From: CAZAEL01 sp964484135
GTDB lineage: Bacteria > Elusimicrobiota > Elusimicrobia > FEN-1173
Direction: 5' to 3'
Assembly: GCA_964484135.1 (NCBI GenBank)
Contig: CAZAEL010000020.1
Location: 1 to 39,567, forward strand
DNA: 39,567 nucleotides
A model generated the notes under the pieces. The model was not told where the DNA came from and made no database searches. It was given only the letters and a program-made list of their open reading frames with translations. The translations under genes and the position numbers were made by a program. Below, piece after piece: positions 38,261 to 39,567 of the stretch (within the stretch, counting starts at the first letter, position 1; the number at the start of each line of letters is the position of its first letter).

Positions 38261-39567
38261 ATGCTCACCGTCAAGAACCTGGACAAGGCCTTCGGGCCCC
38301 AAGTCATTTTCGAGGACGCCTCCCTGCAGGTGAACGAAGGCGACCGTTTCGCCCTGGTGGGGCCCAACGGCGCGGGCAAGTCCACCCTGTTCCGCCTGCT
38401 CCTGGGCGAGACCGAGCCGGACAAGGGGGAGATCGTCCTGCGGGGCGGCCTGCGCCTGGGCCATTTGCCCCAGGAGGTGGCGCCCCTGGGGGATCAGTCC
38501 GTTTTGGAGGAGACCCTGGGCCTGTCCGCGGACGGACACGGCGTGGCCAACGAGCGGGAGTCCGCGGAGGCCAAAAAAATCCTCATGGGCCTGGGGTTCC
38601 GGGTCGCGGATTTTGCCCGGCCCGTGAACGAGCTGAGCGGCGGCTGGCGCATGCGCGTGGCCCTGGCGCGGCTCCTCCTGCAGGACCCGGACCTCATGCT
38701 TTTGGACGAGCCCACCAACCACCTGGATTTGGAGTCCCTCCTGTGGTTCCAGGAATACCTCCGCAGATGGCGGGGGGCTCTGCTGCTCATCTCCCACGAC
38801 CGGTCCTTCGTGAACGCGGTGGCCCAGAGCATTTTGGAGCTGCGGGACCGGCGTTTTTACAAATACCCGGGGGACTACGAGAAATTCCTGGAGACGCGGC
38901 GGCAGGAGGAAGAACAGCACATCGCCGCGTACGAGCGCCAGCAAAAGGAAATCCGCGAGCACGAGGAGTTCATCGCCCGGTTCCGGGCCCAGGCCTCCAA
39001 GGCGCCCCAGGTGCAGAGCCGCATCAAGATGCTGGAAAAGATGGAGCTCATCGAACTGCCGCCGGACGTGAAACGGGTGAAGATCAGGTTTCCCCAACCG
39101 GCCCGGGCCTCCACCCGCGTGATCGCCCTGAAGGGCGTGCAAAAATCCTACGGCGATGTGCGGGTGTACGACGGACTGGACTTTGAGCTGGAGCGGGGCC
39201 AGAAGGCGGCCCTGGTGGGCCACAACGGGGCGGGCAAGTCCACCCTCTTGAAAATCCTGGCCGGGGTCCTGCCCATCGACGGGGGGGAACGGGTCCTGGG
39301 CCTGAACGTGCAGTCCGGGTACTACACCCAGCACCGGGTGGAGATGCTCAAGCCCGACCGGACCGTGCTGGAGGAGGCCCAGGACACCAAGCGCATGAAC
39401 CCGGACCTGCTGGTCCGCACCGTGCTGGGGACTTTTTTGTTCCAGGGCGACACGGTGTACAAAAAGGTCGGGGTGCTCTCCGGGGGAGAAAAAAGCCGTT
39501 TGGCCCTGGTGAAGCTCTTGCTGGACCCGCCGAACCTTTTGCTCCTGGACGAGCCCACCACCCATCT
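38261..39567 (+). CDS. ABC-F family ATPase, 3'-truncated by window edge
   Basis: 435 codons visible, both nucleotide-binding domains but no C-terminus. First domain: Walker A LVGPNGAGKSTLF near residue 35, signature NELSGGWRMRVALARLLL, Walker B LMLLDEPTNHLDLESL, LLISHDRSF. A helical linker (about 225-285) with ABC-F character follows. Second domain: LVGHNGAGKSTLLK, signature VLSGGEKSRLALVKLLL, Walker B LLLLDEPTTH at the edge. No membrane segments; ABC-F proteins act on the ribosome. Subtype (Uup/YheS-like) is not fixed. A TAAAAT box ends 8 nt before the ATG, so a leaderless transcript is possible. Confidence 0.95.
   Translation, partial: MLTVKNLDKAFGPQVIFEDASLQVNEGDRFALVGPNGAGKSTLFRLLLGETEPDKGEIVLRGGLRLGHLPQEVAPLGDQSVLEETLGLSADGHGVANERESAEAKKILMGLGFRVADFARPVNELSGGWRMRVALARLLLQDPDLMLLDEPTNHLDLESLLWFQEYLRRWRGALLLISHDRSFVNAVAQSILELRDRRFYKYPGDYEKFLETRRQEEEQHIAAYERQQKEIREHEEFIARFRAQASKAPQVQSRIKMLEKMELIELPPDVKRVKIRFPQPARASTRVIALKGVQKSYGDVRVYDGLDFELERGQKAALVGHNGAGKSTLLKILAGVLPIDGGERVLGLNVQSGYYTQHRVEMLKPDRTVLEEAQDTKRMNPDLLVRTVLGTFLFQGDTVYKKVGVLSGGEKSRLALVKLLLDPPNLLLLDEPTTH

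Noticed and set aside
38002..38424. Minus-strand open frame containing a VEGLEPTA-like peptide over the tRNA-Pro
   Set aside because: This peptide is a known artefact of translating tRNA genes in antisense; it also overlaps the ABC-F gene.

Overview
This is a GC-rich (high third-position GC) window from the chromosome of a diderm bacterium. It has a Pal/CpoB/TolB outer-membrane set, lipoprotein signals, hopanoid-type squalene genes, a bactofilin with an M23 peptidase, and periplasmic hydrolases. No phage, plasmid or CRISPR locus is visible. The mix of a bacterial endonuclease Q, a SWIB protein, HpnC/HpnD and an AmmeMemoRadiSam B-like protein suits a poorly sampled phylum (Elusimicrobiota or Omnitrophota would fit), but the sequence alone does not settle this.

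Layout. 1-5310 (minus strand): yggS-proC-DUF167-mtnA-small AT-rich gene-ileS; ileS runs off the left edge. 5418-9911 (plus): pal-cpoB-tolB and a membrane-anchored SGNH protein. 9984-16243 (plus): endonuclease Q, argF, a gamma-carbonic-anhydrase-like hexapeptide protein, a MagIII-like glycosylase, a two-GAF HD-GYP protein, cutA and an M15-like peptidase. 16240-17947: capA-like (minus) back to back with maf (plus). 18066-20249 (minus): SurA-N/PpiD-like, bactofilin, M23 peptidase. 20422-21944 (plus): small proteins (His-rich repeat protein, unknown, SEC-C, SWIB). 22027-23795 (plus): hpnC-hpnD. 23812-26583 (minus): valS. 26734-28345 (plus): receiver protein and gap. 28539-32489 (plus): class III cyclase and two metallo-beta-lactamase-fold proteins. 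32653-36463 (plus): long membrane-anchored coiled-coil protein, rdgB, second receiver. 36470-37747 (minus): MEMO-like protein. 37827-38156: broken tRNA copy, hairpin cluster, intact tRNA-Pro. 38261-end: ABC-F ATPase, cut by the right edge.

The most unusual content is repetitive DNA. (1) Three small elements (60, 98 and 169 bp) have CCCCACCACC...GGTGGTGGGG ends and each is bordered by TGA on both sides. Two sit exactly on the start codon of the next gene (endonuclease Q, cyclase), so the right end supplies a new GTG start; the third lies in frame inside the glycosylase gene. Removing the element plus one TGA recreates an uninterrupted gene start or reading frame in all three cases. (2) A family of degenerate heptamer arrays folded as inverted repeats; one copy encodes the lipoprotein signal peptide of CpoB and another the C-terminus of Maf. 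(3) A cluster of six short hairpins lies between a truncated and an intact copy of the tRNA-Pro 5' part.

Other points: an HD-GYP domain that has lost most metal ligands, an endonuclease Q ending in a sliding-clamp-like QLKLF motif, a valS gene whose 3' third has clearly lower GC, and several promoters whose -10 box lies so close to the start codon that leaderless transcripts are likely.
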